Source: RGIG4097 sp045613765 (GTDB taxonomy: Bacteria > Bacillota > Clostridia > Christensenellales > CAG-917). Taken from it: a stretch of DNA of 64,000 nt. The notes under the pieces were generated by a model, which was not told where the DNA came from, did no database searches, and saw only the letters and a list, made by a program, of their open reading frames with translations. The DNA is taken from contig JAZLBO010000012.1 in the NCBI GenBank assembly GCA_045613765.1, positions 25,470 through 89,469 on the forward strand, in the 5' to 3' direction. Of this stretch, positions 9,182 through 17,263 are shown in pieces; position 1 is the stretch's first letter, and every line of letters begins with the position of its first letter. A program made the translations under genes and the position numbers.

Positions 9182-9559
9182 TTATTCCTCGTCGGTTTCT
9201 TCTTCTGCAGGAGGAATTACCATAGTTGACAAAATCTTGTCAATGTGCATACCGTAGTCACAACTATTGTCAATGACAAAGTGAAGTTCAGGCATCAAAC
9301 GGATTTGAACTGAATCTTTCATTTTGTTGCGAATAAATGATCTACTTCTCACCACTGTATCAAAGGCTTCTTTTTTCTTTTCATCACTGTCTGCATATAC
9401 AGAAAGATGAACCTTTGCATACTTAAGGTCGGGAGTGGTGTGCACATTTGTCACGCTAACGATTGCCCCTTGAAGTCTGGGGTCTTTGATATCGTTAGCG
9501 ATGACTTTTGCTATTTGACGTTGAAGTTCGCCATTGACTCGTTCAATACGTACTTTCAT
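9182..9559 (-). CDS. rbfA: 30S ribosome-binding factor RbfA
   Basis: Small KH-fold protein needed for late 30S maturation and cold adaptation. It shows the family start RVNGELQRQIAKVIANDIKDPRLQGAIVSV and the central PDLKYAKVHLSVY, and ends after the conserved LRLMPELHF-like strand (IRLMPELHFVID). The acidic tail (EEETDEE) is common. It overlaps the infB stop by one base and precedes nrnA by 7 bases. Confidence 0.96.
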   Translation of the reverse strand: MKVRIERVNGELQRQIAKVIANDIKDPRLQGAIVSVTNVHTTPDLKYAKVHLSVYADSDEKKKEAFDTVVRSRSFIRNKMKDSVQIRLMPELHFVIDNSCDYGMHIDKILSTMVIPPAEEETDEE

Positions 9560-12273
9560 TAGATTTGCTCCAATTGATATGCTTCGATAACGTCACCGAC
9601 TTTGACATCGGGATAATTGTGAAGCATGATACCACAGTCGTAGTTTCTTGCGATTTCCTTGACGTCGTCTTTTCCGTGACGGAGTGATGCGATTTCTGTA
9701 TCTGCTTCAACCTTGCCGTTGCGGATAAGTCTTGCACGTGCTGTACGGAGAATCTTGCCGTCTGTACAGTGGCAACCTGCGATTGTGCCAACACCTGAAA
9801 TCTTGAAGATTTCACGGACATCTGCACTGCCGAGTACGACTTCTTTGTACTTGGGTGCGAGCATACCCTTGACTGCTGCTTCGATATCTTCGATTGCCTT
9901 ATAAATGACATTGTAGAAACGGATGTCAATCTTTCTTTGTGCTGCAAGTGTCTTTGCATTTGCATCGGGACGGACGTTGAAGCCAATGATGATTGCCTTT
10001 GCAGTGTCTGCAAGTGAAACGTCACTTTCATTGATTGCGCCTACGCCACCATGGATAATTTCGATGTTGACTTCTTCGTTGCCGAGTTTGCCAAGTGATT
10101 GCTTGACTGCTTCGAGTGAGCCTTGTACGTCTGCTTTGATGATGAGTTTGACTGTTTTGAGTTCGCCTTTTGAAATCTTGTCAAACAAATCGTCAAGGTT
10201 GACTGCTTCGCTTGTGTCGTCTTTCTTTGAAAGTTTAAGTTTTCTTTCATTTGCAAGATCTCTTGCAAAACGATCACTTTCAACAACGTCCATAATGTCG
10301 CCTGCTTCGGGAAGTTCATCCCAGCCAGTGACTGAAACGGGAATTGAAGGACCTGCTTTCTTGACTTGCTTGCCCTTGTCGTCAATCATAACCTTAACTC
10401 TACCTGTTGCAGTGCCTGCGATCATATCGTCACCACAGCAGAGTGTACCAGATTGAACAAGGACTGTTGCGATCTTGCCAAGACCTTTGTCCATTCTTGC
10501 TTCAATGATTGTACCACGTGCCTTGAGATTGGGATTTGCCTTGAGTTCTCTAATTTCTGCAAGGATAAGGACGTTTTCAAGAAGTGATTCAACGCCTTCA
10601 CCTGTCTTTGCAGATACGTTGACGACGGGAGTTTCGCCACCCCAAATTTCGGGGAGCAAACCGTGTTCTGTCAATTGATTGAGCACTCTATCGGGGTTTG
10701 CACTGACTTTGTCAATCTTGTTGCAAGCAACGATAATAGGAACGTTTGCTTGTCTTGCGTGGTTGATTGCTTCAATTGTTTGAGGCATGATGCCGTCATC
10801 TGCTGCCACAACCAAGATTGCAATGTCTGTTGCTTGTGCGCCTCTTGCACGCATTGTTGTAAATGCTTCGTGACCGGGGGTGTCAAGGAAAGTAATGGGA
10901 TTTCCGTTGAGTGAGATTGTGTATGCACCGATATGTTGTGTGATGCCACCTGCTTCCCCACTTGTTACGTTTGCTTTACGGATATAGTCCAAAAGTGATG
11001 TCTTACCGTGGTCAACGTGACCCATGATACAGACAACGGGAGGACGTGTCACAAGACCACCTTGTGCTGCTTGTTTTTCACGGATTGCAGTAAGTTCGTC
11101 TTCGTGAGTTGTTTCGGGACGGTATTCAAGAGTGATAGGATGATCTTTGCTGATTTCTGCTGTAACAAGTTCTGCAGTTTCAAAGTCAATGCTACCATTG
11201 ATGTTTTTGATGATACCAAGAAGGAACAATGTGCTGATAATTTCTGCACCTGTTTTGCCGATCTTTTCACTGAGGACTTTGATGGGGACGGGATCTGTGG
11301 TAATAACTGCGTGGTCAATGACGATTGCGTTTTGTTGTGATTGACCCTTTTGCTTATTGGCAGATTTGTGTCCACGTACTTTGAAGTCTTCGTCATCAGT
11401 CATTGCTCTTGTTTCGTCAACGATATAACCACGCTTCATCAATTGATACTTGTTTGCACCGGTTTCTGTAAACTTCTTTGAGCCGTCATTAACCTTTCCA
11501 CCCTTGCTGCGTTGTTGATTTTGCTTGGGAGGAAATTGTTGTGCAGCGTTTTGCAATGAAACGTTGTTTTGACCAACTTGTTGGTTGGGACGAGGACCAT
11601 TATTATTTTGAGGCTTGCGATCATTTGCACTTGCTTGAGGATTTTGTCCTTGGGGACGTCCTGCTCGGGGTGCTCTTGTATCGTATCCACCGGGGAAAAC
11701 TCTTGTTTCTGTCTTCTTGGGTTTTTCAGGGGGGATATATTGCTCTCTTTCTGTTCCGTCAGAGTACTTGATTTTCCAAACGTTGGGTTTGCCTGTTGCA
11801 GTTCTCTCTATTTCTACAGGTTGGGAGGGTTGTTGTTTTTTTGGTTGAGAGGGTTTTTCTGCTTTTTCAGGCTTTTCAACCTTTTCGGCTTTTTCCACTT
11901 TCTTGGATTGTGTCTTCACTTCCTTTGTGGGAAGTTTTGTTTGTTCTTGTTCGAGCATAGCATCGAGAAGTTGATCCATCTTCTTCATTTGGGCATCTTC
12001 TTTGAGAGCCTTTTTGATGTCTTCTTCTGTATCTACTTCGATTGTTTCAGCAACTTCAGGGACAAGGACTTCTTCTGCCTTTTCTTGTTCTCTTTCCTTT
12101 TCAAGAGCGATTTCACGAAGTTGAGCAATCTTTGCTTTGATTGAATTTTTGAGTGTCAAAGCACGATTTTTTTCTTGTGAAACCTCTTGCATAAGTGATG
12201 CAAGTTTATCTCCCTTGTAGTTGTGCAACAATTTAATGTTTTCTTGGGGATTAATTGTTTTGTTTTCGGCCAT
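9559..12273 (-). CDS. infB: Translation initiation factor IF-2
   Basis: GTPase that places initiator fMet-tRNA on the 30S subunit and drives subunit joining. Order: IF2-N-like start (~res 1-60), a long Lys/Glu/Pro/Gln-rich linker (~60-300), a second IF2-N module (~330-380), then the G domain with GHVDHGKTSLLD (~418), DTPGHEAF (~465) and NKID (~520), followed by domains II, III and the C2 fMet-tRNA-binding barrel. At 904 aa it is on the long side because of the linker. It lies between ylxQ (2-base gap) and rbfA (1-base overlap). Confidence 0.98.
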   Translation of the reverse strand: MAENKTINPQENIKLLHNYKGDKLASLMQEVSQEKNRALTLKNSIKAKIAQLREIALEKEREQEKAEEVLVPEVAETIEVDTEEDIKKALKEDAQMKKMDQLLDAMLEQEQTKLPTKEVKTQSKKVEKAEKVEKPEKAEKPSQPKKQQPSQPVEIERTATGKPNVWKIKYSDGTEREQYIPPEKPKKTETRVFPGGYDTRAPRAGRPQGQNPQASANDRKPQNNNGPRPNQQVGQNNVSLQNAAQQFPPKQNQQRSKGGKVNDGSKKFTETGANKYQLMKRGYIVDETRAMTDDEDFKVRGHKSANKQKGQSQQNAIVIDHAVITTDPVPIKVLSEKIGKTGAEIISTLFLLGIIKNINGSIDFETAELVTAEISKDHPITLEYRPETTHEDELTAIREKQAAQGGLVTRPPVVCIMGHVDHGKTSLLDYIRKANVTSGEAGGITQHIGAYTISLNGNPITFLDTPGHEAFTTMRARGAQATDIAILVVAADDGIMPQTIEAINHARQANVPIIVACNKIDKVSANPDRVLNQLTEHGLLPEIWGGETPVVNVSAKTGEGVESLLENVLILAEIRELKANPNLKARGTIIEARMDKGLGKIATVLVQSGTLCCGDDMIAGTATGRVKVMIDDKGKQVKKAGPSIPVSVTGWDELPEAGDIMDVVESDRFARDLANERKLKLSKKDDTSEAVNLDDLFDKISKGELKTVKLIIKADVQGSLEAVKQSLGKLGNEEVNIEIIHGGVGAINESDVSLADTAKAIIIGFNVRPDANAKTLAAQRKIDIRFYNVIYKAIEDIEAAVKGMLAPKYKEVVLGSADVREIFKISGVGTIAGCHCTDGKILRTARARLIRNGKVEADTEIASLRHGKDDVKEIARNYDCGIMLHNYPDVKVGDVIEAYQLEQI

Positions 12274-12275
12274 AT

Positions 12276-12566
12276 TTACCTCAAATTATCAAGAATTGCG
12301 TTGCCAAGACCACTATCAGTGATGCCAATGGCAAGCACTTGTTCACGATGAACGGCAGACGTGACGCCTTCAATTACAAAAGCAGGTGTATTTGTGCATT
12401 TTGACATGAGCCTACTCTTGTACTTTTCGGTTGCGCCTTCGTCAATTAGTACTACCACACAAGAATTTAGTCTTTCGGAGATTTTGTCTTCACCAAGCAA
12501 AATCCTACCACTGCGCATTGCAAGGCCAATATACGATTTAATTTTGGATTTGTTTTCTAAGTTCAT
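12276..12566 (-). CDS. ylxQ: YlxQ-type L7Ae-family RNA-binding protein
   Basis: Small L7Ae/L30e/S12e/Gadd45-fold protein. The family pattern IGLAMRSGRILLGEDKI (usually GLA-x-R-A-G-K-L-x-x-GE) begins a few residues in. I chose the ATG at 12566 (protein starting MNLENKSK) because it puts this motif at the normal position and gives 96 aa. An in-frame ATG upstream (12647) would add 27 residues lying inside ylxR coding sequence. With the chosen start it overlaps ylxR by 29 bases. In Bacillus the orthologue sits in the same nusA-ylxR-ylxQ-infB order; its RNA target is not settled. Confidence 0.88.
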   Translation of the reverse strand: MNLENKSKIKSYIGLAMRSGRILLGEDKISERLNSCVVVLIDEGATEKYKSRLMSKCTNTPAFVIEGVTSAVHREQVLAIGITDSGLGNAILDNLR

Positions 12567-12798
12567 CGTACACTTCCTTTGCCACACCTTGCTTGAAAGC
12601 CACATTGAGTGAAAACTTTTTAATGCAAGTTTCAATGCATTTTGCATTGTTGTGGACGTATGCGCCCCTTCCGTCCATTTTTCCGGTTTTGTCTATCACA
12701 ATACCATTTTCTGTTTTTACAAGACGGATAAGGTCAGACTTGTCTGCGTGTTCTCTACACACACAGCATCTTCTTGTGTTCTTGGGATTATTCGGCAT
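12538..12798 (-). CDS. ylxR: YlxR family RNA-binding protein (RNase P modulator RnpM)
   Basis: The short YlxR/DUF448 protein of the nusA-infB operon. It has the family signature RRCCVCREHADKSDLIRLV near the N-terminus and the GRGAYVHNNAKC motif (~res 43). In Bacillus subtilis the family member binds RNase P RNA and modulates its activity; that function is inferred by homology. 86 aa is typical. It overlaps nusA upstream by 11 bases and ylxQ downstream by 29 bases, so the cluster is tightly packed. Confidence 0.92.
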   Translation of the reverse strand: MPNNPKNTRRCCVCREHADKSDLIRLVKTENGIVIDKTGKMDGRGAYVHNNAKCIETCIKKFSLNVAFKQGVAKEVYDELRKQIQN

Positions 12799-13873
12799 CT
12801 TCTTCCTCGGTTTTCAAACTTGATGCGGGCTTGACGTCTATCTTCCAGCCAGTAAGTTTTGCTGCAAGACGTGCGTTTTGACCGTTTCTACCGATTGCAA
12901 GACTGAGTTTTTCATCACTGACGATAACTCTTGCACGTTTTTCTTCTTCGGTGATTGAAACCATGTGAACTTGTGCAGGACTGAGTGCGCGTGCGATATA
13001 TTCAATAGGATCTGCGCAGTATTCAACTACGTCGATCTTTTCGCCACCGAGTTCTTGGACTACTTCGTTGACACGGATACCCTTATTACCAATACATGCA
13101 CCAACTGCATCTACATTGGGGTCATCACTGTAAACTGCGATCTTTGTACGGAAACCTGCTTCACGGACGCAACCTGCGATCTTCACAAGGCCTGCCTTGA
13201 TTTCGGGGACTTCAAGCTCGAAAAGTCTTCTTACGAAACCTGATGATGCTCTGGACACCAAAACTTGTGCGCCCTTGAAAGTTTCACGGATTTTCTTCAC
13301 GTAAACCTTGATCATATCATTGAGGTTGTAAGTTTCTGTGGGAACTTGGTCAACTTGCATCATGACACCTTCCATTTGTGTGCCACTGATTTCAACGTAA
13401 ACGTTGTTGCCTTCTTTTCTACGGACGATTGCACCGACGATTTCGCCTTGTTTTTCGTTCATTTCGTTAAGGATATACTCTTTCTTTGCATCGTTTATGC
13501 GTTGCATAACAACTTGTCTTGCAGTTTGTGCTGCAATACGGCTGAAATCCTTGGGAGTGATGTCTTCGACGATAACTTCACCGACTTTTGCATTTTCCTT
13601 GATTTCAAGGGCTTCTTCCAGTGAAATTTCACTTGCTTCGTCTTCGACTTCTTCAACGATAAGACGGTGTGCATAGACTTTGATTGTACCCTTTTCTTCG
13701 TTAAGACGGACTGCGATTGTTCTTGATTCGCCAAATTCCTTCTTGTATGCAGATACAAGTCCTGATTCCAATGCTTCAAGCATAACTTCTTTTGAAATCT
13801 TGGTAACTTTTTCAAGTTCTTCAAGAGCGGGGAAGAAATCTGCTGTGAAGTCTTCTTTTACTTTCTTTGCCAT
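12788..13873 (-). CDS. nusA: Transcription termination/antitermination factor NusA
   Basis: NusA binds RNA polymerase and nascent RNA and controls pausing, termination and antitermination. Order: N-terminal RNAP-binding domain (res 1-~125), S1 domain (~135-200, IVGAIVRRKEGNNVYVEI), KH1 (~230-290, including VDAVGACIGNKGIRVNEVV) and KH2 (~300-345, LSLAIGRNGQNARLAAKLTG). At 361 aa it is the short Bacillota form without acidic repeats. The start follows a good AGGAGG-like site 10 bases after rimP. Confidence 0.97.
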   Translation of the reverse strand: MAKKVKEDFTADFFPALEELEKVTKISKEVMLEALESGLVSAYKKEFGESRTIAVRLNEEKGTIKVYAHRLIVEEVEDEASEISLEEALEIKENAKVGEVIVEDITPKDFSRIAAQTARQVVMQRINDAKKEYILNEMNEKQGEIVGAIVRRKEGNNVYVEISGTQMEGVMMQVDQVPTETYNLNDMIKVYVKKIRETFKGAQVLVSRASSGFVRRLFELEVPEIKAGLVKIAGCVREAGFRTKIAVYSDDPNVDAVGACIGNKGIRVNEVVQELGGEKIDVVEYCADPIEYIARALSPAQVHMVSITEEEKRARVIVSDEKLSLAIGRNGQNARLAAKLTGWKIDVKPASSLKTEEEDAE

Positions 13874-13882
13874 GTGGTCCTC

Positions 13883-14350
13883 CTAAAACCTGATATACGG
13901 TTGTATTTTTGCGTTTTCTTTTGTTATTGTGAGTTCTTTGGGGTTCTTTTCGCCAGTGCGAATAACAAACGAATTTTCATTGTGTGACAAGAGTGTGCCG
14001 TGGCACTTGTTTTTGTCTTGTTTCACTTCGATTTCTGTGCCGATTGCTCTACGGAAATCATCCATTGTTACGATTGGTCTGTCAAGGCCTGATGAAGACA
14101 CGTTGAGGACGTATTCTTCAGGGAAAAGTTCCTCATATTTGTCAAGGACAGGGCTCAATGCGTTGTGCACTGTTTCGCATGTGTTGAGATCAACGCCATC
14201 TTTTGACCAAACGTACACTGTCAAATTGAATCTGCCATATTCCTTGAAATATTTTATTTCAACCACTTCGTATCCAAGAGCAACAACTGTTTCATTTATG
14301 CTTTTTTCCACGATTTCGGTGGCTTCTGTGCTCAAAAATTTGTTTTCCAT
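13883..14350 (-). CDS. rimP: Ribosome maturation factor RimP
   Basis: RimP assists early 30S assembly. The 155-aa protein has the two-domain RimP layout: an N-terminal alpha/beta domain ending in LNVSSSGLDRPIVTMDDFRR (the conserved [VL]SSPGLDRP motif, with Ser for Pro) and a C-terminal Sm-like barrel. It is the first gene of the rimP-nusA-ylxR-ylxQ-infB unit; a promoter and a structured leader lie directly upstream. The ribosome site AAGGAG is 6 bases before the ATG. Confidence 0.95.
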   Translation of the reverse strand: MENKFLSTEATEIVEKSINETVVALGYEVVEIKYFKEYGRFNLTVYVWSKDGVDLNTCETVHNALSPVLDKYEELFPEEYVLNVSSSGLDRPIVTMDDFRRAIGTEIEVKQDKNKCHGTLLSHNENSFVIRTGEKNPKELTITKENAKIQPYIRF

Positions 14351-14420
14351 TTGAACTCCTTATAATAAGAAGAGTGAACCTTTCGGTCCACTCTACATAG
14401 CGATTACTATTTAGCATAGT
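14351..14420 (-). ncRNA. Structured 5' leader of the rimP-nusA-infB operon (candidate)
   Basis: Between the rimP promoter and its start codon the transcript can form two hairpins: a small ACTAT/ATAGT stem (14406-14420) and a strong 10-bp stem AGAGTGGACC-GAAA-GGTTCACTCT capped by a stable GNRA loop (14371-14394). The second has no T-run after it, so it is not a plain terminator. Leaders of nusA operons are often targets of autoregulation, so a protein-binding or RNA-stability role is plausible; this is inference. Confidence 0.45.
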
Positions 14421-14421
14421 G

Positions 14422-14450
14422 ATGATAACATATTTGCAATCCTTTTGCAA
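14422..14450 (-). promoter_or_regulatory. Promoter of the rimP operon (TTGCAA-17-TATCAT)
   Basis: On the minus strand the -35 box TTGCAA (14445-14450) and -10 box TATCAT (14422-14427) are separated by exactly 17 bases. It lies about 75 bases before the rimP ATG and implies that rimP onward is transcribed apart from the PolC-like gene. Confidence 0.65.
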
Positions 14451-14534
14451 GCAATTTTACACACAAAATCCACAATAAATATAAAATATTTAGCAGAATC
14501 TGTAGTTTTTGGTGATTTAATGACGCCATAAGGA

Positions 14535-16115
14535 TTACAAGCGTTGTGCAAGCACCTTCAAAAGTTCTGCAGTGGCATACACGTCTGCGATTGCTCTATG
14601 GGCGTTCTCGTGTGAAATGTTGAGATTTTTTGAAAGTGTTTCGAGGTCGAATTTTTTAAATTCGTTCAACTTTTCACGTGCCACAAGCAATGTGTCAAAC
14701 ATATCGTTGTCAAAGTTGTAGCCTTCTTCTCTTGCATACTTTTCAAGCAAGGGGAAATCATAACCAGAGATATTGTGTCCTACAAGGATTGCATCTCTTG
14801 TAAATCTAAAGAAATCGGGCAAGATTTCTTCAAATTTGGGAGATGATTTGACCATATCATTGGTGATAGATGTAAGGTTTGTGATAAATTCGGAGATAGG
14901 TTGACTGGGTTTTGCAAAAGTTTGAAAAACTTCTGTAATTTTGCCGTTGACCATCTTCACTGCTGCAAGTTCAATGGGTTCTGCCGTGTTGATGAACTTG
15001 TCTGTAGCCTCAAAGTCAAATACAACAAACGTCTTGTCTTTCAAGAACTCAGGAGTGCTTGCCTTTTCTTCGAACAAACTGTCTTGCGACATCTTTGTAT
15101 AAGGCTCAGGAAATACCTTTGTGTACTTTGTGGGACAAGGTTTGTTTTGAACCTTTTGTATTGAATCGAAGCAGATAGAACACCTGAAAATACCATCAAG
15201 AGTATATGACAATGCACCGTTGTATGTTGACACAGACACGTTGCCAAGACAGATGACTTCTTCCCCATCATTGAGGGTTTTCAAAGCATCTACATCACTC
15301 AAACGGGGGAAACAAACACACTCAATTTTGGCAGTTGTATCATCAATGATACATCTAAACATGGGTTTTGTTTCGGGTTCTCTTGAGTTGGGATCGTCAG
15401 GGTTGTATTTTTTATTTTTGAATTCTTTGTGTTGTATTCCACTGATTTTGCCACAAAGCACAACGTTTTCAGTGGGGTGCTTAATATCGCAAATGTAATT
15501 GGGCATTTGGTTAACGCCAGACACCTTGCCCCTTGCATAAACTTTTTCACAACCTTCTGTCTTAATCAATCTAAAAGATTGAGCTGTAGTGAATGTGCGT
15601 TTTGGGATGAGATCTTCTGCATTTATGGTTGATGTATCTACGATATTTTCAACATATTCCACTTCTATGTTGCCATTGAATGATTCATCAAGGAATTCTT
15701 TGAGATTTCCTGCAGAATTGCTATTTTTCAAAAGCATATATGTGGGGGTGTCAAAAGTTATTTGAATTTCGATGTTTTTTTCGTCAACAGACACTGAAAT
15801 ATTGTCTTCCACAAGGAATTTGAAAAGCATTTGCTCATACTTGTTGAAATACTCGTAGATTTTGTTTGTGACGATTGTTTTATCTGCATAAGTGCGTATG
15901 TAGGAAATGATGATATTAATCCCCGGGAAAATGCTTTCAACAATATTTTGCACGTCTGCTTTTTTCTTGTCATCATAAAGTTTTGAATCAAAGGCAGAAA
16001 TAATAAAACGGACTTCAAGTTCGTGTTTATCTCTACGGTAAGTTGCAGAGTTAAATTTCAACTCTGGGTACGCACCTTTTGATTTTTCCAAAAATTCTTC
16101 AAAAAACTTTGTCAT
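14535..16115 (-). CDS. Polymerase-less PolC: PolC N-terminal/OB domains plus DEDDh exonuclease
   Basis: This gene occupies the usual polC position (ispG-[here]-rimP) but encodes only 526 aa against about 1,400 for PolC. Residues 1-~165 resemble the PolC N-terminal domains; ~185-320 resemble the PolC OB fold with an insert. Residues 362-526 are a DnaQ-type exonuclease with all five DEDDh residues: D367 and E369 (FVVFDFEATD), D453 (GHNISGYDF), H506 and D511 (HRAIAD). Between OB and exonuclease, PYTKMSQDSLF (~338-348) looks like the start of the PolC PHP half-domain (normally HLHTKMSxMD), with the rest of PHP missing. PHP, polymerase palm and thumb are absent, and no remnant follows the stop. 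It may be a stand-alone proofreading or repair exonuclease derived from PolC. Domain calls are by eye. Confidence 0.8.
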   Translation of the reverse strand: MTKFFEEFLEKSKGAYPELKFNSATYRRDKHELEVRFIISAFDSKLYDDKKKADVQNIVESIFPGINIIISYIRTYADKTIVTNKIYEYFNKYEQMLFKFLVEDNISVSVDEKNIEIQITFDTPTYMLLKNSNSAGNLKEFLDESFNGNIEVEYVENIVDTSTINAEDLIPKRTFTTAQSFRLIKTEGCEKVYARGKVSGVNQMPNYICDIKHPTENVVLCGKISGIQHKEFKNKKYNPDDPNSREPETKPMFRCIIDDTTAKIECVCFPRLSDVDALKTLNDGEEVICLGNVSVSTYNGALSYTLDGIFRCSICFDSIQKVQNKPCPTKYTKVFPEPYTKMSQDSLFEEKASTPEFLKDKTFVVFDFEATDKFINTAEPIELAAVKMVNGKITEVFQTFAKPSQPISEFITNLTSITNDMVKSSPKFEEILPDFFRFTRDAILVGHNISGYDFPLLEKYAREEGYNFDNDMFDTLLVAREKLNEFKKFDLETLSKNLNISHENAHRAIADVYATAELLKVLAQRL

Positions 16116-16166
16116 ATACGGTTTTACCTTGTTTTTGCGATAAAGTATTACAAAATATTTGATTTT

Positions 16167-17213
16167 TTATAGTACTTCATTGAGTAAAGTCATAAATTCT
16201 TCCATCAAATTTGCACTTGGAACTGTTTTGAAAATTTTGCCGTCTTTCAAGAGTACGGATTTTTCTTTGCCACCTGCAATGCCAAGATCACTGCCTTCAC
16301 CTTCCCCAATTCCATTTAATGGACAACCCATAACGGATATTTTGAGAGGCTTTTCTATTTTTGCAGTCAAGCGTTCAACTTCTTCTGCAAGACCTTGTAC
16401 GTCAATTTCAGTTCTTGCACACGTGGGACAAGAAACAACTTCAACCCCTGTGCAACGAAGTCCCAAAGCCTTCAATATGGATTTTCCAGCATAAACTTCT
16501 TCTACAACTGGTGCAGATAATGAAACTCTAATTGTATCGCCGATGCCTTCTTCAAGAAGTGTGCCAATGCCGATTGATGATTTGATAAGTCCACTTCTCA
16601 ATGTTCCCGCTTCCGTTACGCCAAGATGAAGGGGATATTCGCAGGTTTTGGCAAGTTTTCTGTTTGATTCAATCATTGTTTGCACATTTGATGCTTTGAT
16701 TGCAACAATGAGATTTGAAAAACCGAATTTTTCAAACATATCTGCAGTTTTGAGTGCACTTGCAACAAGTGCTTCATCTTCTGCCATACCTTTGAATTGT
16801 TTGTCAAGACTGCCACCATTGACGCCTATACGGACAGGAACATCATAATCTTTGAGTATTTCAACGAGATTCTTGATGTTTTCTGCATCGGTTGACATAT
16901 TGCCGGGGTTCATGCGCAATTTTTTTGCGCCTGCTTTTACAGCAAGTTCTGCAAGGCGATATGAATAATGTACGTCAGCAATCAAAGGCAAGCCTGATTT
17001 TTCTGCAATAACCTTAAATGCTTCTGCAGATTGCTCATCAGGCACTGCAAGACGAATAAGGTCACAACCCACGTCAGTCAGTTCTTTTATTTGTGCCAAA
17101 GAGCCGTCGATATCAACGGTTTTTGTGTTGAGCATAGATTGCACTGTGATTGGTGCATCTCCCCCAACTCTTATATTTCCAATGTGGATTTCTTTTGAAT
17201 AACGTCTTTTCAT
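16167..17213 (-). CDS. ispG: 4-hydroxy-3-methylbut-2-en-1-yl diphosphate synthase IspG
   Basis: Iron-sulfur enzyme of the MEP isoprenoid pathway, converting MEcPP to HMBPP. The start RRYSKEIHIGNIRVGGDAPITVQSM is diagnostic (split here: I-x-x-G-N-I-x-V-G-G-x-A-P-I-x-V-Q-S-M). The [4Fe-4S] ligands lie in SCPTCARTEID (~res 260) with the third Cys in GCPLNGIGE (~296), followed by the conserved final Glu. Length 348 aa is the short bacterial form. It sits in the uppS-cdsA-dxr-rseP-ispG cluster, which serves lipid carrier synthesis. Confidence 0.97.
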   Translation of the reverse strand: MKRRYSKEIHIGNIRVGGDAPITVQSMLNTKTVDIDGSLAQIKELTDVGCDLIRLAVPDEQSAEAFKVIAEKSGLPLIADVHYSYRLAELAVKAGAKKLRMNPGNMSTDAENIKNLVEILKDYDVPVRIGVNGGSLDKQFKGMAEDEALVASALKTADMFEKFGFSNLIVAIKASNVQTMIESNRKLAKTCEYPLHLGVTEAGTLRSGLIKSSIGIGTLLEEGIGDTIRVSLSAPVVEEVYAGKSILKALGLRCTGVEVVSCPTCARTEIDVQGLAEEVERLTAKIEKPLKISVMGCPLNGIGEGEGSDLGIAGGKEKSVLLKDGKIFKTVPSANLMEEFMTLLNEVL

Positions 17214-17263
17214 TTTTGTTTGTCTATATCCAAATTCGTTTGTATTTCTATAATTTCGGTGTT

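Noticed and set aside
9543..10031. 162-codon and other long antisense or shifted frames within infB, nusA and rpsB
   Set aside because: They are shadows of highly biased codon use in real genes, with low-complexity Gln/Ser/Thr or Cys/Phe composition and no ribosome sites.
12567..12647. Longer N-terminus for YlxQ
   Set aside because: It would lie inside ylxR coding sequence, and the family motif already sits at the right distance from the ATG at 12566.
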